Positions 30,829-41,692 of a stretch of DNA of 64,000 nt are shown piece by piece. Position numbers and translations under genes: made by a program. Position 1 is the stretch's first letter; every line of letters starts with the position of its first letter. Source of the DNA: Varroa destructor (Eukaryota; Arthropoda; Arachnida; Mesostigmata; Varroidae); the NCBI RefSeq assembly GCF_002443255.2, contig NW_019211456.1, forward strand, positions 36,959,042 to 37,023,041, read 5' to 3'. Below the pieces are notes generated by a model, which worked only from the letters and a program-made list of their open reading frames with translations, was not told where the DNA came from and did no database searches.

Positions 30829-30895
30829 ATCTTTCTTTTTCTCCCTTGTCTCTCTCTATCTCTCCCTCGTCTCGCTCTCTTCCTCGCTCTCTTTA
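30829..30895 (+). repeat. C/T-rich tract
   Basis: About 65 bases almost purely pyrimidine (TCTC and CTCG units) ending in TTTAAG. It could serve as a polypyrimidine tract for the AG at 30896-30910, after which 18 open bases meet a GTAACC donor. Confidence 0.7.
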
Positions 30896-31280
30896 AGCTT
30901 TCGGCAGAAAAATAGGTAACCAAGGTTCGGCAGGGTTCAGTGCCGCGTGAACTCGGTCCGGCTTTGAAGCGAACGCGGTATGATATTGCATAAAATAAGC
31001 CGTGTTTCGGATACCTGGTAACGGAGCGACCGCGCCCATCTGCAATTCTAATCGACGACTGTTGAGCGATCCGACAGAAGCAGAAGTGGAGGCAGGATAA
31101 GTAGTAACCGAAGGATCAATAAGAGCAGAAAATCGAGGCCGAAGGCCCAGAGGGCCACCACACCCCCGCTAACCGACGATAAAACTCGAAGGGCCTGAAC
31201 AGCCAGTATGCTGCGATATAGTTTAGTCCACGTTGAGGATGCAAAGAAGTTATAAGTTAATCACTAGTCCGCAAGCTTAC

Positions 31281-31513
31281 TGATCTTTGTGTGACGACGA
31301 CCGCAGCTAGCACAGGCAATTCTCCATTTGAAAAATGACCGCGCCGTTGACACCGACTCCAGTGCCGGCATCACAATTGCATCTCCTTGCTGCTTATAAC
31401 GAACAGCTAGAAAAATATTACGGTTATTTCTGTAGCGGGGAATTGCTCCATATTCTAAAAAATGAGCGCGTGTAAGATATAGATTTTGTGTCTCAAACGA
31501 AAAACCTCCGGGG
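31281..31513 (-). CDS. Internal exon of 77 codons
   Basis: On the minus strand the acceptor CACCACGTATACTCAG is followed by one base and 77 codons, beginning PGGFSFETQNLYLTRAHFLE, continuing YGAIPRYRNNRNIFLAVRYK, and ending in the Cys/basic segment CASCGRRHTKI. It leaves one base at the donor ATCA|GTAAGC. The other two frames stop early. It is among the longest exons with both splice signals. No domain was recognised; CASCGRRH is not a standard zinc motif by itself. Confidence 0.42.
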
Positions 31514-31708
31514 CTGAGTATACGTGGTGCGGAGATGCGATGTGGCAATCTGTAATTTGCGGTAACATCTCTTGAACACAAACAGTTGAGAGTAAGCCAC
31601 TACTAGTCAACAAGTGTATACAATTACGCGTCTATTGGTACAATATCCGATCCTTAATTTTGCGAGCACGATTTCGCTTTTGGGAACATCGACAGTAATC
31701 TGCTCTAG

Positions 31709-31829
31709 AGGGATGAGTGATGCTGCTAGGGGTACGAGGGGGAGCTTCACCCAGGCAGTAGTGGAAACAGCCAAGTGTCAACATGCGATGGCGGAAATGC
31801 TCATCGGAGACCGCATCCTAACGGAGTAA
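31709..31829 (+). CDS. Possible terminal exon or small ORF
   Basis: After the acceptor GTAATCTGCTCTAG the frame reads GMSDAARGTRGSFTQAVVET, AKCQHAMAEMLIGDRILTE and a stop. Amphipathic helical composition. An internal ATG with G at -3 (31712) could start a 38-residue ORF. Confidence 0.3.
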
Positions 31830-32488
31830 CGCGCCATATCGATGCGAGGCGTTGAGACATTGGCACTCGTTTTTAGATACTCCGACAGATCGACTGTCTG
31901 CATCTCATGACTGCTGATCATCGTTGATACCCGTGCTGTTTGTGAATGTATCCTTTTAGAACATTTTAACCTTTATTTTAAATCGTTAATGCATTTCGTT
32001 GAAGAGTGAAGTCCATGCTTGCTTGTACAGATTGCTCTCCGGAGGGATGACTTGTGGATCGCGCGTTTTGTTGTGTCAAGGCACCCACTCTTGCAGGGAG
32101 CATCCGTCTCAGAAGGGAACGCCCAACAAGACGATGAAGATACGCATACATACACACACCCACACATTCACGCAAACACACACACACATAAGATTTCGAA
32201 TTCAGCGAAAACGTCAAGCGAGGGAGCCAGCAACCCCAGAGTCCTGTCGATGACATGATCACGTCTTGGCAGAGAAAGAGCGATTTCTACGTTCTAGACA
32301 AGCGATGTCTGACAACAGCTTTAATATCGAATCTCCCTTTTTTGAAGATAGAGGCAAAAAATAGGCAAATATTAAACTGTGGGAGTAGGCAACATCAAAA
32401 AGAAATCTAGCGGTTTTTTACCTTCTTAGCAGGAACGGTCTATTTTTCCTCGTCAGGTTTTTCACCGCTCTACGCATCATTTGACAAG

Positions 32489-32674
32489 ATGAAGTATGAT
32501 CGGAATTGGCATAAGAACGCGTCGTGCGTCACAAGGCATAAGAATCATCGTAGACGATCAGCTCACAGACCGAAAAGCAGACCGACAACTGACAACACTA
32601 TCGTTGACGGAACGACAAAGTCTCAAACAAAATTAGAGGAAAGAAAAATTTCGGAAGATCTGAATTCACGATGA
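32489..32674 (+). CDS. Small basic ORF
   Basis: An ATG with A at -3 opens 61 residues: MKYDRNWHKNASCVTRHKNH, a basic run RRRSAHRPKSRP, then a polar part ending LEERKISEDLNSR. His/Arg-rich, no membrane helix. It partly overlaps the downstream end of the minus-strand frame of the next entry, outside that exon. Confidence 0.32.
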   Translation: MKYDRNWHKNASCVTRHKNHRRRSAHRPKSRPTTDNTIVDGTTKSQTKLEERKISEDLNSR

Positions 32675-32798
32675 ACGTCAGAACGAACGGGAATCGTCGT
32701 CGCCACCTCGTCAGGGTGAACATTCCGAGCACAAGATAGCACCACATAGATACATCAGGGACGGACGACGACGACGACGGCGGCCGCGTAAAGCTTAC

Positions 32799-32919
32799 TG
32801 TGCGATGTGCAGACGACCGGATACACTTTACGACCTCGCTAACTTCGGCGTCACACAGCGAGAGGCATCGAGAGAATGACAGGGAGTGTCGGGGGGAGAG
32901 ATTGATTCCATTTCTTGAC
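32799..32919 (-). CDS. Internal exon of 40 codons
   Basis: The acceptor GGTTCTTCTTTCCAAGAACAG is followed by one base and SRNGINLSPRHSLSFSRCLS, LCDAEVSEVVKCIRSSAHRT, ending in phase 0 at ACA|GTAAGC. Both signals are good. Ser/Cys-rich with a short helix in the middle. Confidence 0.36.
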
Positions 32920-33553
32920 CTGTTCTTGGAAAGAAGAACCATACGGGAGGTAGTTCAACCAGGAGGTGGGTAAAAAGCAACATTAGTTATGGTTTAAAGA
33001 GGGAGCATTTGAAGGACGGTGCCTGACGTTAGATGGGCATCGCATCATGCAACCATTGGGTGCATCCATCCAGCTCGCATTCCCATACCCATAGTCCCAC
33101 ATATTATAGACCCAAAGTTACTGATCTATTTATCTTGATCAGTTGCTTATTAGATTCGTTGAAAATGTCTATCGAAGACTGAGAGCTAAGAATAAGAGTC
33201 AAATTTCGAGACAAAGATCTTAGGACAACGTCATCCGGAGTAGGAAACACCGCGCTGTTTTTTTTGAAGGAACGCTATGTTTCCTTGAGCTTTAACAACA
33301 GCTGTGCGACTAGAAGTTTTTTTCTACCCGGCAAACTTAAACGCCTTCATATAGAAATCGTATATAACACGGCTTCGGACTCGGATTTCATCTCATTCTA
33401 GGACCTTTTATTTTTTATTGTTAGTTCAAGACGACATGAAAAATTAATTAGACCATCACTGAAAATTACATTTTTATTTTATGCCAAATTTTGCTCTTTG
33501 TGGATCAGGTTCAATCAGCATTCCGCGCTAGTTAGCAAAAGTTTAACACTGAC

Positions 33554-33742
33554 ATGGTGGCAATTTGTCGCGGCCGCTTAATCATCGACCTGGGACCACT
33601 GATTAGCCGTAGGGCTTCATCAAACAGACACCGAAGCATAACGAGAGTAACAGATTCAAAACTCAGTTCAGACGAGGCACGCCACAGTAGCTCGCCACAG
33701 GATCCGCCCACACTCAAAGTCAGTGACGCGTGCACTTTATGA
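33554..33742 (+). CDS. Small ORF; strand ambiguous
   Basis: An ATG in GACATGGTG (G at -3 and +4) opens 62 residues, MVAICRGRLIIDLGPLISRR then a polar Ser-rich tail to SDACTL. The minus strand is open over 33532-33810 with an equally natural 92-residue frame ending MSVLNFC. Only one can be real. Confidence 0.22.
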   Translation: MVAICRGRLIIDLGPLISRRASSNRHRSITRVTDSKLSSDEARHSSSPQDPPTLKVSDACTL

Positions 33743-33979
33743 CGTCTTCTGAATTGACGATGCGGTTCCAACGACAACAATGGGAACGAACAACAACAAC
33801 ACAATGACAATCGAGCGGACAGGGCCAGTGGACGACGAGAAGAAGACGGCAGCGGTACAAAAGAAATGAAAAGGCCGAGGTCCTAGATAAGGAAATAAGG
33901 GTTTGTTAAAGTCTTCAATCGATGTCGCAGTCAAGAGTACAGTCAACAAAAAGACTGCGCGTTTGCCACCATCCTGCAT
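33737..33979 (-). CDS. Signal peptide plus C-terminal hydrophobic helix, small membrane or anchored protein
   Basis: An ATG with A at -3 (CAAAAGTATGCAGG read along the minus strand) opens 80 residues. Residues 1-20, MQDGGKRAVFLLTVLLTATS, form a good signal peptide with a likely cut after TS. Then come IEDFNKPLFPYLGPRPFHFF, a Ser stretch, a helix SIVIVLLLFVPIVVV and a short tail GTASSIQKTS. The layout fits a small type I membrane protein or a GPI-anchored precursor. Some hydrophobic residues come from GTT/GTC triplet runs. Confidence 0.35.
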   Translation of the reverse strand: MQDGGKRAVFLLTVLLTATSIEDFNKPLFPYLGPRPFHFFCTAAVFFSSSTGPVRSIVIVLLLFVPIVVVGTASSIQKTS

Positions 33980-34000
33980 ACTTTTAATTCGCTTAATCTA

Positions 34001-34069
34001 ATGGCCTATGTCGCTTCGGCTCCTGGAACGTACAACTCCCAGGTTAGAAGCATTATACCGCCATTAGAA
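34001..34069 (+). CDS. Exon 1 of a two-exon small gene model
   Basis: The ATG (G at +4) opens 23 codons, MAYVASAPGTYNSQVRSIIP then PLE, to the donor GAA|GTGAGC in phase 0. If unspliced the frame continues to 34243 (80 residues). A minus-strand frame overlaps (34087-34365). Confidence 0.28.
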
Positions 34070-34609
34070 GTGAGCAAAGTAACGATTTATCCAACCACAT
34101 GGTTTGAATTTCGAACCCTTCGGAATCTCCTATACAAAAAGTCCTGGGACTCATATTTTAGGATCTGCACACTGTTTAAGGTCGGACTTTTTTCGACTCC
34201 AGCGCTTCCGTCGGTTAATCCTAATCTTAACCTAATTCTATGATATACCCCTAATGTTTTGCCATCGCACGGAGAAGATTTCACGTAAGGAAGATAGTCC
34301 GATTGTACGCATTTCGCCCGCGAAAACAATTGTATTCCCTTACATTTTCGAAGGAGAATTAGCAAAATCTGGCAACGGCGTTCCTGAGATCAAGCAACGC
34401 AGTGCCGATCAGTATATTTGTGTCATTAGCCTTTGTTGATATATTGTCGAAACAAATACGCTCGGAGCTGGAAGGAGAGCTCAAGTATTTAGATAATCAT
34501 TTATCTACTGCATTACTCCGACGGGGTCTTGCCAGTTACGATGATTTCAATAATGAAAAAGCTCAGCGGAACTTCAATTGAAATTCACTGTTCATTTCTC
34601 ACTCTCCAG

Positions 34610-34720
34610 GTGTGTACAGTCGGAACGCTATGGGAATTAATAGAAAAACGAGGCGAGCAGAGACACTGCCAGCGGTTGGCCAAAGAGCGGAAAGTAGCAT
34701 CTGCATGTGTGTCTGCGTGA
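34610..34720 (+). CDS. Exon 2: charged helical C-terminus
   Basis: The acceptor TTCATTTCTCACTCTCCAG is followed in phase 0 by 36 codons, VCTVGTLWELIEKRGEQRHC, QRLAKERKVASACVSA and a stop. The product would be a strongly charged amphipathic helix. With exon 34001-34069 and a 540-nt intron it gives a 59-residue protein. The acceptor is among the best in the window. Confidence 0.38.
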   Translation: MCTVGTLWELIEKRGEQRHCQRLAKERKVASACVSA

Positions 34721-35548
34721 TGTTCGCCGATGCATAAGAAGGCTGTGGGGTGTTTTAATGATGCACCTCGCAGGTCCCTTATAATAAACATACACAACGA
34801 TGTGATGGGAGTGCTAAAAGTGGGGACGGCATCGATATAGGTTCACTAACATGGCCGGCAACACACAATAAGGACGCAGTGTTCGATGAGCGAGCGAGCC
34901 ACTTGACCGCAGGCATAAATATCATTAGATGTAGAAAAAGAAAGAGGAAAACTTTGAGCGGAGGGACTCACAGGAAAGCTAACGAGGGAAAATAAAATGA
35001 ATGATATATACAAACATAAATGAATAAATGAGAATTTTAAATTAGCAATGTTCGTCACGTACTCTCCTTCCCTATGGCCTTCGGTGTTCTAGTTACTTGG
35101 AGTTCCTTAGTGCTGCGATATAGCTAATACGCTGTTTTGAATTGGAAGGCCCGCTTGTTCCCAATCGTTGAGCATAACTTTGGTTCTTATCTAGTTGTTT
35201 TTTTTTTTTTTGTACGTACGTGTTATGTACTGTTTCTAGCTGTACACGTACTTTCCCGCGTCTATTTCAAATTTGGCAAAACTTAACAAGAAACTTAAGC
35301 AAACGATCTGTCTCAGGTGGAAAGATAGGGAGGAATGGTATATTCAATTCAAAAGGCTCTGACCAACCGTGAACGAGTATTATTAGAGTGTTATTTTATG
35401 TCTTATATTCGATGGCAATACAGTAAGCAGCATGCATAGGTATTACCGAGACGATCTGCTTCATCCGATATGAGATCTTATGCTCCGAGATATATCCGAA
35501 TGTATTGCTCGTCATAAGTGGCATTTCAAGTTACAAACACTATTATAG
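34721..35548. other. Spacer with a T13-type run
   Basis: Contains a poly-T tract at about 35199-35211 and a hydrophobic minus-strand frame (34846-35058) caused by T-rich DNA. No gene called. Confidence 0.4.
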
Positions 35549-35613
35549 ATACGAGAGGCTTACATTAGTTCACCTTACTGTTGCTACACCTCCTGATTTC
35601 TCCACCTTCTGCG
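35549..35613 (+). CDS. Small internal exon
   Basis: Between AAACACTATTATAG and CTGCG|GTAAGT lie one base, 21 codons YERLTLVHLTVATPPDFSTF then C, and one base. One frame has stops; a Leu-rich alternative uses a later acceptor. Perfect donor, moderate acceptor. Confidence 0.28.
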
Positions 35614-35679
35614 GTAAGTTCAGACACTTCAGACTAACTAGAAACATTGAATCGCCTCGTACATAGTCCTTCAATACTC

Positions 35680-35991
35680 ATGGACTTCACAGCAAGTATA
35701 TACATTCCTAGTTTTTTGAAAGCTGGTCAACAGAACTATCTAGCACAGACGCATTACATATGTAATTCTTGTGTGTTAGCTTGTTTGACGCCAGCCCAGT
35801 TTGGTCTAGCCCATCGTAGTATCAGTCCTAACTTCAATGGATGCTGTGAGTCCATCTGTCCGTGTGACTACGTTACAGCGATAGGGTATCGCTCACGGCG
35901 TTTCACAGCCGACCGGTTACCAATCCGAGCGCGGCGACTGCCTCTTCGAAGATTGAAGCCTGCACGATTGCTGCTATTGACTCTGCTGTAG
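35680..35991 (+). CDS. 103-residue ORF with a Cys-rich middle
   Basis: MDFTASIYIPSFLKAGQQNY leads to a Cys-rich stretch (ICNSCVLACL, then NGCCESICPCDY), an Arg-rich segment and a Leu-rich end, LLLLTLL. A donor-like GTGAGT follows NGC inside the ORF, so splicing could shorten it. Unknown family. Confidence 0.25.
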   Translation: MDFTASIYIPSFLKAGQQNYLAQTHYICNSCVLACLTPAQFGLAHRSISPNFNGCCESICPCDYVTAIGYRSRRFTADRLPIRARRLPLRRLKPARLLLLTLL

Positions 35992-36232
35992 CTTGTGACA
36001 CAAACACCAATACTCTAACGGTGCTCTGTCCCTGTATCTATCATTGGCTTGAGTGCACTACCGCCGCCGCTACTGCTGATTACGTTGATGATGCGTTTGT
36101 CATTTTGCGTCTCTACCATTGTGTATCTAGTTAGCATTATCGAACGTCCATACACACGTTGCCCGAGTGGAGCGGATGATTCAAGATCGTGCTAGCCGTA
36201 CCGATGGCAACGGAAACAGCGGTTTTCGCGAG

Positions 36233-36256
36233 CGACCGACCGACCGACCGACCGAC
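36233..36256 (+). repeat. (GACC)n tetranucleotide repeat
   Basis: Six GACC units; the minus strand reads Val-Gly-Arg-Ser repeats. Confidence 0.85.
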
Positions 36257-36424
36257 GAGGTAAATCCTGCTGCTTAGGATATCAGCTGGTGCTTGGTGGA
36301 ACCTTTTCGGAATCATCGGCTGATAACTGCCGATCGTGGGGATATGCTGGACGATAATGGCAGCGACGCCTGCTAAAAGAGGTTGCCTGCTTGCGGTAGT
36401 AATAGTAGCTGTCGTATTAGGCAG

Positions 36425-36571
36425 CCGAAAATCATTGTAGATGAAAACGGGACGTCGGACGGGGGGCGGGGGCGTCAACGAACCAGCGCGAACCAACTGG
36501 GCGGGAATGGAAACGGCAGTGAGCCGTTGAAGAAAAAGACTATTTTGCTCTGGGACTGTTTTCTGTCGTCT
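36425..36571 (+). CDS. Internal exon of 49 codons with a perfect donor
   Basis: After ...GTATTAGGCAG come 49 codons in phase 0, PKIIVDENGTSDGGRGRQRT, SANQLGGNGNGSEPLKKKTI, LLWDCFLSS, and the donor TCT|GTAAGTAT. The middle is Gly/Asn/Ser-rich and looks like a flexible linker, then a basic patch and a hydrophobic start. The acceptor is purine-rich and weak. A strong acceptor (GTCATTCTGCAG) at 37677 could supply a tiny last exon DYIRK with a stop, in phase. The minus strand is also open. Confidence 0.36.
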
Positions 36572-37873
36572 GTAAGTATAATCGGTCGTAAAGCGCTAGT
36601 GGGTAGAATTGGAGGATAACGAAGTACCCAAAAGGCCGAAACAATCCTTCGAGAGGTTGTCTGTCTGTCACTTTGCGTCAATATCCGTATAGGTCTGTTT
36701 GTGTGACTCAAATCAGTTCTAGCCGCCCATAGAGTGTGACCAGCTGCTGGCAGCTATTTATGTGTCGGATCGAGGGATTACATTACATATCATATCGAAG
36801 AGTTAGTGGCTGTTTCTGCCCGTGTGGTTGTTAGCCACGGTTATACCGTTGTTGGATGCTTATAGTTATCAGCCGTTCGAGTAGAAGGAGTGGGTTTTCG
36901 ACCAGTGATTGGCTGGCCGGGTAATGCGCTGGACGGGTATAGGGTGGCCCGCGCTGTTGACAAGGCTGAATTTAACAAGCCCTATAATAGTTCGTATTAA
37001 ATGAAATACTGGACAAAAACATATAGGCGGAGCAGTATCGGACAACAGGGTAAAATGTCGTTGCAACAAGTCGATCTAGAAAAACTCTAACAATTCTGTG
37101 GGGTGTAACATTGGGCATTGAATATTGGTATTATATCGAGGACGAATTCGAAGTCTCCGGATAACTGACCGGGGCTCCAAAGTACGTTTTCAGAACTTCT
37201 CGAATCTGTGACTCCTGAAGCACGATCCACGATTTGACTGGCACGCGATAACGGGTCTAAATGGTCCAGAATTTCGAAACTGAATGCCGATATTGATATT
37301 ATTGACAATCGCAACCGTAGAACGGCACTTAACATCATTATCGAGATCAACCCGGTAATTTCCGCTATGCGAGTCCGTCCCACACAATCTGAAAGGAGGT
37401 GTTCCAGCAAACAGGAGTACGGTGGGGAGGTTACAGTAAAAAGATCGATCGTATGAGGAAGTCAGCAAGATATAGGGTGCCATTTCGCTTTCAAAACAGG
37501 AAGCAATATCTGCCACAACATATAGGCAGCCCTGGTATTCTTTGTAACTTGTTTGATTAAGCCCTCATGACATATTGATTCATTTAAAGAACTAAACGTA
37601 TTTGATGTTTTTTTATTACCTATGCTGCTCTTGTGCGATATATAACTATTGCGAGATATATATCTGTCATTCTGCAGGACTATATCCGTAAATAGTACTT
37701 CTCACCTATGATATTATAGATTTAAACGATTTTGGGCCCGAAGACGTTGGCCGCTCGTTGAAGCTAGCGGAGTCACAGCTGTACATTGAGTAGCCTTTGA
37801 AAAAAGAAAGCCGTCTTGCATTGAAAAACCACTGCTTACATTTAGCACAAATACCTAGGCATTTTTTCAAGAA

Positions 37874-37973
37874 NNNNNNNNNNNNNNNNNNNNNNNNNNN
37901 NNNNNNNNNNNNNNNNNNNNNNNNNNNNNNNNNNNNNNNNNNNNNNNNNNNNNNNNNNNNNNNNNNNNNNNNN
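37874..37973. other. Assembly gap of 100 N
   Basis: A second 100-N placeholder, followed immediately by CATATATATATAC, again pointing to an AT microsatellite as the cause. Confidence 0.97.
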
Positions 37974-38417
37974 CATATATATATACATAAAATGAGAGAA
38001 TGCTTACGTTTTTTGTAATTTCTAAATATACTTAAACCATTATTGAATCTAAATGTTTATTGCTAGTCAGTTTATGCCTGTTTATGCCGTAGAAGAGTAA
38101 AATCAAATCTTCACCAAGTCAATCTGTTGGAGGTCTTTTTTTTTGCATCAAAAGTTAGAAGCCCGCAAGACGGTTCGAAGAACAGTGGAAGGACTAAGGC
38201 GAGTGGCTTGTTTTTGTTGTTTGCTTAATTTGATACCTCATAACCGCGGAAAAGAAGCGCTCGTTGTCCCGTGACGCGTACGACATAAAAAAAAAAAAGC
38301 CAAGAGCTGTCTTCTATCAAATTGTTATGCTGAAAGATTCAGTAGATCACAGAAACGCTAGAACAGGGCAAAAAGCCGCATGGAGAATCGCCACGCAGAA
38401 AGCTACCTGATGATCGC

Positions 38418-38458
38418 TCATTCAGGATGCTCATTCAGCGGGACGGGGCAATTTAAGG
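38418..38458 (-). CDS. Terminal exon of a three-exon minus-strand model
   Basis: The acceptor TTTTAAAGCTTGTTAG (after a T-rich tract) precedes two bases and LNCPVPLNEHPE with a stop. The phase matches the one base left by 38551-38579. Confidence 0.3.
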
Positions 38459-38550
38459 CTAACAAGCTTTAAAATTAGATGAGAAACGAGCAGCTTTTTC
38501 CCAGCTTGTTATCTACTTTGTTAATACGGACTCTGTCAGTGCCTACTTAC

Positions 38551-38579
38551 TAAACACAGGGTTTATCAAATCATATACG
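38551..38579 (-). CDS. Middle exon of the 38.4-38.9 kb model
   Basis: After GCTTTTCAGATAG the exon takes one base, adds VYDLINPVF and leaves one base at the donor TTTA|GTAAGT. Joined to the upstream exon it reads MKGDVYDLINPVF. An alternative acceptor four bases earlier (CTTTTCAG) would change the phase. Confidence 0.33.
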
Positions 38580-38849
38580 CTATCTGAAAAGCTTTGCATA
38601 TGTCACATTCGGCTAATCTATTTGTGCAAAAGCGTTTAAGGTTTTTTGTAACTGGATCCACACGAACCCTTTAGATATTTCGTTTAGGGGCGATAATTCG
38701 TTCCGTACTGTAGGTATCGTATTTGATCAGGGACTCAGCGAGATCAGGGACATTTATTCGACCGTCTGTGTATACTTTTCGCGGGTGAATCAGCACTACA
38801 CAGAGGCATATCTCTATTTTGTCCTTTCTACTTGGCTCCTTATACTTAC

Positions 38850-38914
38850 TCTCCCTTCATGTGGTCGCTCATGTTGGGCAGATGAACGGACCCTTCTCTA
38901 TCATCCGTGAAGTG
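38850..38914 (-). CDS. Upstream exon of the 38.4-38.9 kb model
   Basis: The acceptor GATTTGTCATGTGCAG is followed in phase 0 by 21 codons, HFTDDREGSVHLPNMSDHMK then G, and two bases at the excellent donor GAGA|GTAAGTAT. With the next two exons (introns of 270 and 92 nt) it makes a consistent C-terminus of 44 residues. A different frame across 38869-39072 is also open. Family not recognised. Confidence 0.4.
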
Positions 38915-39635
38915 CTGCACATGACAAATCCCCAAAGATCAGATGAGTTCGTACGGGATACAATCCGATAGAGCATGCGCTGTTCATCTAGCGGATCCCT
39001 CAAGACATTTAGTGACGTACGCTCGCATTCGGACATATTGCTATTAAATGGCGTGCCACAGCAACAGGACAAACAGTAGGTCTCAAATGTGTCCGATCGA
39101 GCGGACGAAAGACGCTTCAGTCATAAATGTCAGCGTTCTACTTAGCGTTACAACCATCAAGTGCGCTACCCCGCTGTTTCTAACAGCAACGACGACAACA
39201 GCGATAGCACTGATAGTTTCTACACGTGTCAATCCGGACACGCACAGTTTAGTGTCGATTAAATCGTCTTGTCGTGATCAGCAGTATAAGGTAACTTCTT
39301 ATTCTATCCGAGTCCCGATTAGTAACTTCCTTGACAAAGTCACCTAGGTAATATATAAGTGACAACTTAGTGAACATGCCACACGAATCGCCTATATCTC
39401 CGAAAGGCAATAAGATGATGAGCTTCAAATCTAATCTTCTCGAAACTTTTCACTTGATCTTCTTTGGGTAATCGGTCCTTTGTCATTTCGATGATTTACG
39501 ACTGCGCACCACGCCAATCTAAGCAAAGCTTCTTCGTTACTAGAATCGACATATCAAGACGTAACATCTACTTCATTATGTTTTACATACTAAATACACA
39601 TGTGGAGCCAATAGGTAGCATCTTTGCTTTCTAAT

Positions 39636-39664
39636 TGTTTGTTTGTTTGTTTGTTTGTTTGTTT
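39636..39664 (+). repeat. (GTTT)n microsatellite
   Basis: About seven GTTT units followed by a T run. Confidence 0.92.
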
Positions 39665-39805
39665 CTTTTTTTGACGTTTTTCAATGAAATAGAGTCTTAG
39701 CCGGCGAGAAACCGAATCATGCCGCAAACATTGAAACAAGAACTACTTGATCGGTAGACGGTTGGATGAGACAGACGCAAGAAGAAGCAAGCAAAAGAAC
39801 GCGCA

Positions 39806-39814
39806 TATAAATAG
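39806..39814 (+). promoter_or_regulatory. TATA-box-like sequence
   Basis: TATAAATAG is a canonical TATA box. An ATG 27 bases after it (39841) opens a 34-residue ORF, MNSSSMLSSTPSIGVLLCHL, to 39945. The usual 25-30 base distance would put the start site almost on the ATG, so either the leader is very short or the match is chance. Confidence 0.22.
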
Positions 39815-40272
39815 AGATTCTTTATCTTCATCCGTCAAAAATGAATTCATCATCAATGTTGTCGTCGACGCCATCAATAGGAGTCTTGCTTTGCCATCTG
39901 CGAAGATTACGGGCCGAACCGAACACGGATCGAGTGACCGAATAACGGGACCGTGATCGTAACGTTTGACGGGCGACTCCGCTTCTGAACTGAGTTGTCG
40001 TTACCGTTGGCGTCCTTCTTAATGTCTATTTAAAACATAAACGTTTCAACTCGTTTAGATTATGTTGTCCTTTTATGACATCGGTCTGCTAGGATCTGGC
40101 AGTGGTGACGAGTGCATATAATCCTGCTCGCTCATTTGCTAGATATCGTATTTTTTTTATTTTTGAAGCTTCAAACTCCAGTTGTTCTATGCTACCCTCC
40201 CAGCTCTGTCTACCTTTTTGTGGCGGTCGTTATTTTCGAACGATTTTATTGTGCTAATTCGGCCTGTATCAG

Positions 40273-40428
40273 GAGCGGATGAGGGCGAGTTCAAGCTATA
40301 CGTGTACGTGCGTACGTACGTCTTTGTGAAGCTCGCTATTCAGCCAGCTCGCAGAAGTTCCGGAGCCTTTTGTGTTATCATTCATCGATCAGATACTGAT
40401 GCTTTCATTGTCGATAGTTCGTTTGGCG
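40273..40428 (+). CDS. Internal exon of 51 codons
   Basis: After CTAATTCGGCCTGTATCAG the exon takes two bases, then ADEGEFKLYVYVRTYVFVKL, AIQPARRSSGAFCVIIHRSD, TDAFIVDSSFG, leaving one base at the donor GGCG|GTGAGC. Alternating polar and hydrophobic residues suggest beta-strands. A short ACGT repeat (40303-40320) encodes the YVYVRTYV part. The leftover base fits the two-base entry of the exon at 41693. Confidence 0.34.
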
Positions 40429-40891
40429 GTGAGCGGCACAAATATATAGGTGAAATGATATGACTTTCACTAACGGTCAATTATGCTGCAGCAAATCGTC
40501 GCCATATTTACATAAGATCATTCTTCGTGAAGACGATCAGCGGTACGACATAAGAACTACACTTTGTATTTTCGACGAGCAATAACAGTGGGCATCGCTC
40601 CATATCTAACACAGACGACTTACGCTAGCGAATAAAAGTCCAAGGAATTGAATGTCTTCCTTCTTTGTATTCCCGGTTAACGAAACATTCGTTATGTTCT
40701 AGCTTATCAATAAAAGTCTTTCTCTCATGACATAATTTGTTCATAAACTTGGCCGACCTTTATTAGCTAGCGACAAGACGCTTATTAACTCTATCGCTGA
40801 TCTTTATTATTTTTTTGCTACTTTCTCCTACTATTATCGTCCTTATGCGTCTATTTTTTTAATTTGATCACTTTAAATTGGACGTCGCTAG

Positions 40892-41163
40892 AAGACGCCA
40901 ACCTGACGATCGATCATAGATCCAGACGTCTATGGCTAGACCGCTACTTCAATAGGCGCCTCAAGCGACCACAGCAGCAGAATCGGCACCATCCAGCCAT
41001 TCCAGCTCGCAGCAGCAGGGGCTACAATAATAGTCGTACCGTAATTGACATATCGAAGGGATGTCATTATAGGAGATTATGTAAATGTGTGTTTTATAAG
41101 AAAAAAAAAAACAAATTATATATAAGTAAAGAAGAAATGCCTCTATTACGATCGCGGTTGTAA
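40892..41163 (+). CDS. Possible exon, basic and Asn/His-rich
   Basis: After ...TTGGACGTCGCTAG the frame reads DANLTIDHRSRRLWLDRYFN, RRLKRPQQQNRHHPAIPARS and on to LLRSRL and a stop. The minus strand reads a multi-helix hydrophobic frame (40961-41239). No good donor. Low certainty. Confidence 0.22.
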
Positions 41164-41692
41164 CAACTATGGCAAGAAACAGTAACAGACGCCCGTAAAT
41201 TCTGAGTGAAGTCACTGTCACTTGAAGGATAACAGACACGAAGCAAAACGACGATACACCGAATAATAATAATAATATAACAACAGTAATCTTCGTAATC
41301 TGATAATTTGAAGATTGGGTGACGCGTAAAAAAGAACAAAATAACTAATAAAATTAACGCTTTACGGGTAAAGCGTTATTATCATGTTGTGAAAATTACA
41401 GCTGAGCACAATCGTAGCGCGAATAGCCCTAATTTAGCCCGAATAGAGCCCAGCGCTCGACAAACAGGCACGACAAAGTATATATCAATGCCATACAAAT
41501 TGGTTAGACAAGGCCATTGCAAATTTGACAAAAAAGGTCTGGCTACACATTGAATATAGGGATCGTCTCAAGTCTCCGGATAAGAGAAGCTCGGCTTCCA
41601 GAGAGACCAAAAAGTATCGCTCGTTATCAAAACTAAAAAGGAAATTATTTACTTTGAGCTACTATGATGTTTGGGTCCTTACGTCATTTCAG

